Below are positions 24,844 to 25,389 of a stretch of 25,389 nucleotides of DNA, one piece after another. The DNA lies in the NCBI GenBank assembly GCA_032718475.1, contig JAUCBJ010001390.1, positions 1 to 25,389 on the forward strand, read 5' to 3'. The DNA is from Nemertoderma westbladi. Its lineage: Eukaryota; Xenacoelomorpha; Nemertodermatida; Nemertodermatidae. A program made the translations under genes and the position numbers. Every line of letters starts with the position of its first letter. Within the stretch, counting starts at the first letter, position 1. The notes below the pieces were generated by a model. The model was not told where the DNA came from, did no database searches, and saw nothing but the letters and a program-made list of their open reading frames with translations.

Positions 24844-25389
24844 CTCGAACTCTCCCCAATGGCTCACCCGTTAGGTGGTGCCTTGCCAAGGCGCTGTACG
24901 GATGAGTGATAAAGTTAGGATGGTTTATTCAGTTCGATAATGGCCTATTTCTCCCAGAAACCTAAGTTATAGCCTAATTTTCCTAACTAATTTTCTAAAA
25001 CTACCAAATTGTACTAAATTTCGCAATTTTGTCCGTTACTTTAATTATGTTCCAGAATATTTTCCTACTGTTACCATCATTTGTCTAATTTCTACCTTTT
25101 ATTTTATTTTAATTTAATTCAATCCTACTACTGTGCTACTACTTATTCCTGCCAATGGATTATTCTATTTTATAATCCACATTCTGGCCTACTCTGTGGG
25201 CTTGTGCAGTACAATAGTATGGGTCGCGTGGCCTACACGATTTATCCAGCTGTACTCACGTGCCCCCCTCTCGCTACTCACTACTAACTAATACTTATAT
25301 TATACATACCCTTCTACCACTAACTCTTACTAACCGGTACTACATACCCTCTTACTAACTTCTAACTCCACTAACTCTTACTAACCGGT
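24844..25389 (-). other. Upstream (5') region of the LTR element; 50-bp repeat at window edge
   Basis: AT-rich leader with no gene on either strand. At the edge, a 21-bp sequence beginning CACTAACTCTTACTAACC is repeated 50 bp apart (25319-25339 and 25369-25389) with CTTACTAAC words between, a tandem repeat continuing out of the window. The 5' LTR (expected to contain TGTGACGGGATC on the plus strand) is not present here, so the element extends beyond 25389. Confidence 0.5.

Noticed and set aside
1-25389. CRISPR array or prokaryotic operon
   Set aside because: The repeats are contiguous satellites without unique spacers, and intron, LINE and LTR features make the sequence eukaryotic.

Overview
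This is a eukaryotic nuclear window, probably from a marine invertebrate. It is mostly AT-rich intergenic DNA with long tandem satellites, several transposon classes nested in one another, and one spliced C2H2 zinc-finger gene with GT-AG exon borders. Frequent TAGGCCTA-type and ACCGGT words are common in many marine animal genomes, but I cannot name the species. The many 60-70 residue reading frames in the satellites are by-products of a ~103/106-bp repeat and are not genes.

Layout. Positions 1-101, 1978-6719 and 11567-11896 are one satellite family (103/106-bp monomers, with 3-, 4- and 8-monomer higher-order duplications). It is interrupted twice. At 111-1968 there is a long-inverted-repeat DNA element with a perfect 9-bp target duplication, which itself carries a TTAA-flanked MITE (521-997) and a 360-bp asymmetric insert. 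At 6720-11566 there is an APE-type non-LTR retrotransposon on the plus strand (ORF1 and ORF2 in one frame, separated by a single TGA), followed by a 5'-truncated fragment of a different LINE on the minus strand. A duplicated zinc-finger exon lies at 12073-12554, with its paralogue at 20498-20934 as the last exon of the gene starting at 18347. Both copies carry the same decayed fifth finger just beyond the stop codon.

The most striking element is at 12785-13812: 416-bp tandem units that combine a tRNA-like RNA polymerase III internal promoter (A and B boxes) with a complete type I hammerhead ribozyme starting where the B box ends. Two complete ribozymes bracket one 416-nt unit, the expected arrangement for a self-cleaving, circularising retrozyme or Smalpha-like SINE. 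A 137-bp inverted copy of part of the unit is attached at the left.

Region 13813-18346 has no recognisable gene. It holds a 68-bp minisatellite at two loci and two ~20/21-bp minisatellites in inverted orientation about 2.2 kb apart, a foldback-element-like layout.

From 21026 to at least 25389 lies a GC- and CpG-rich retroelement on the minus strand. A 3' LTR (TGT...ACA, 21026-21591) is preceded by a polypurine tract and a chain of stem-loops. The internal genes encode a protein with a DEDD 3'-5' exonuclease-like domain and, after a single in-frame TGA, a protein with CCHC zinc knuckles. There is no room for reverse transcriptase or integrase between the last ORF and the LTR, so this looks like a non-autonomous LTR element that has acquired an exonuclease-like gene. 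It inserted 91 bp downstream of the zinc-finger stop codon, and the paralogue at ~12645 preserves the empty site.
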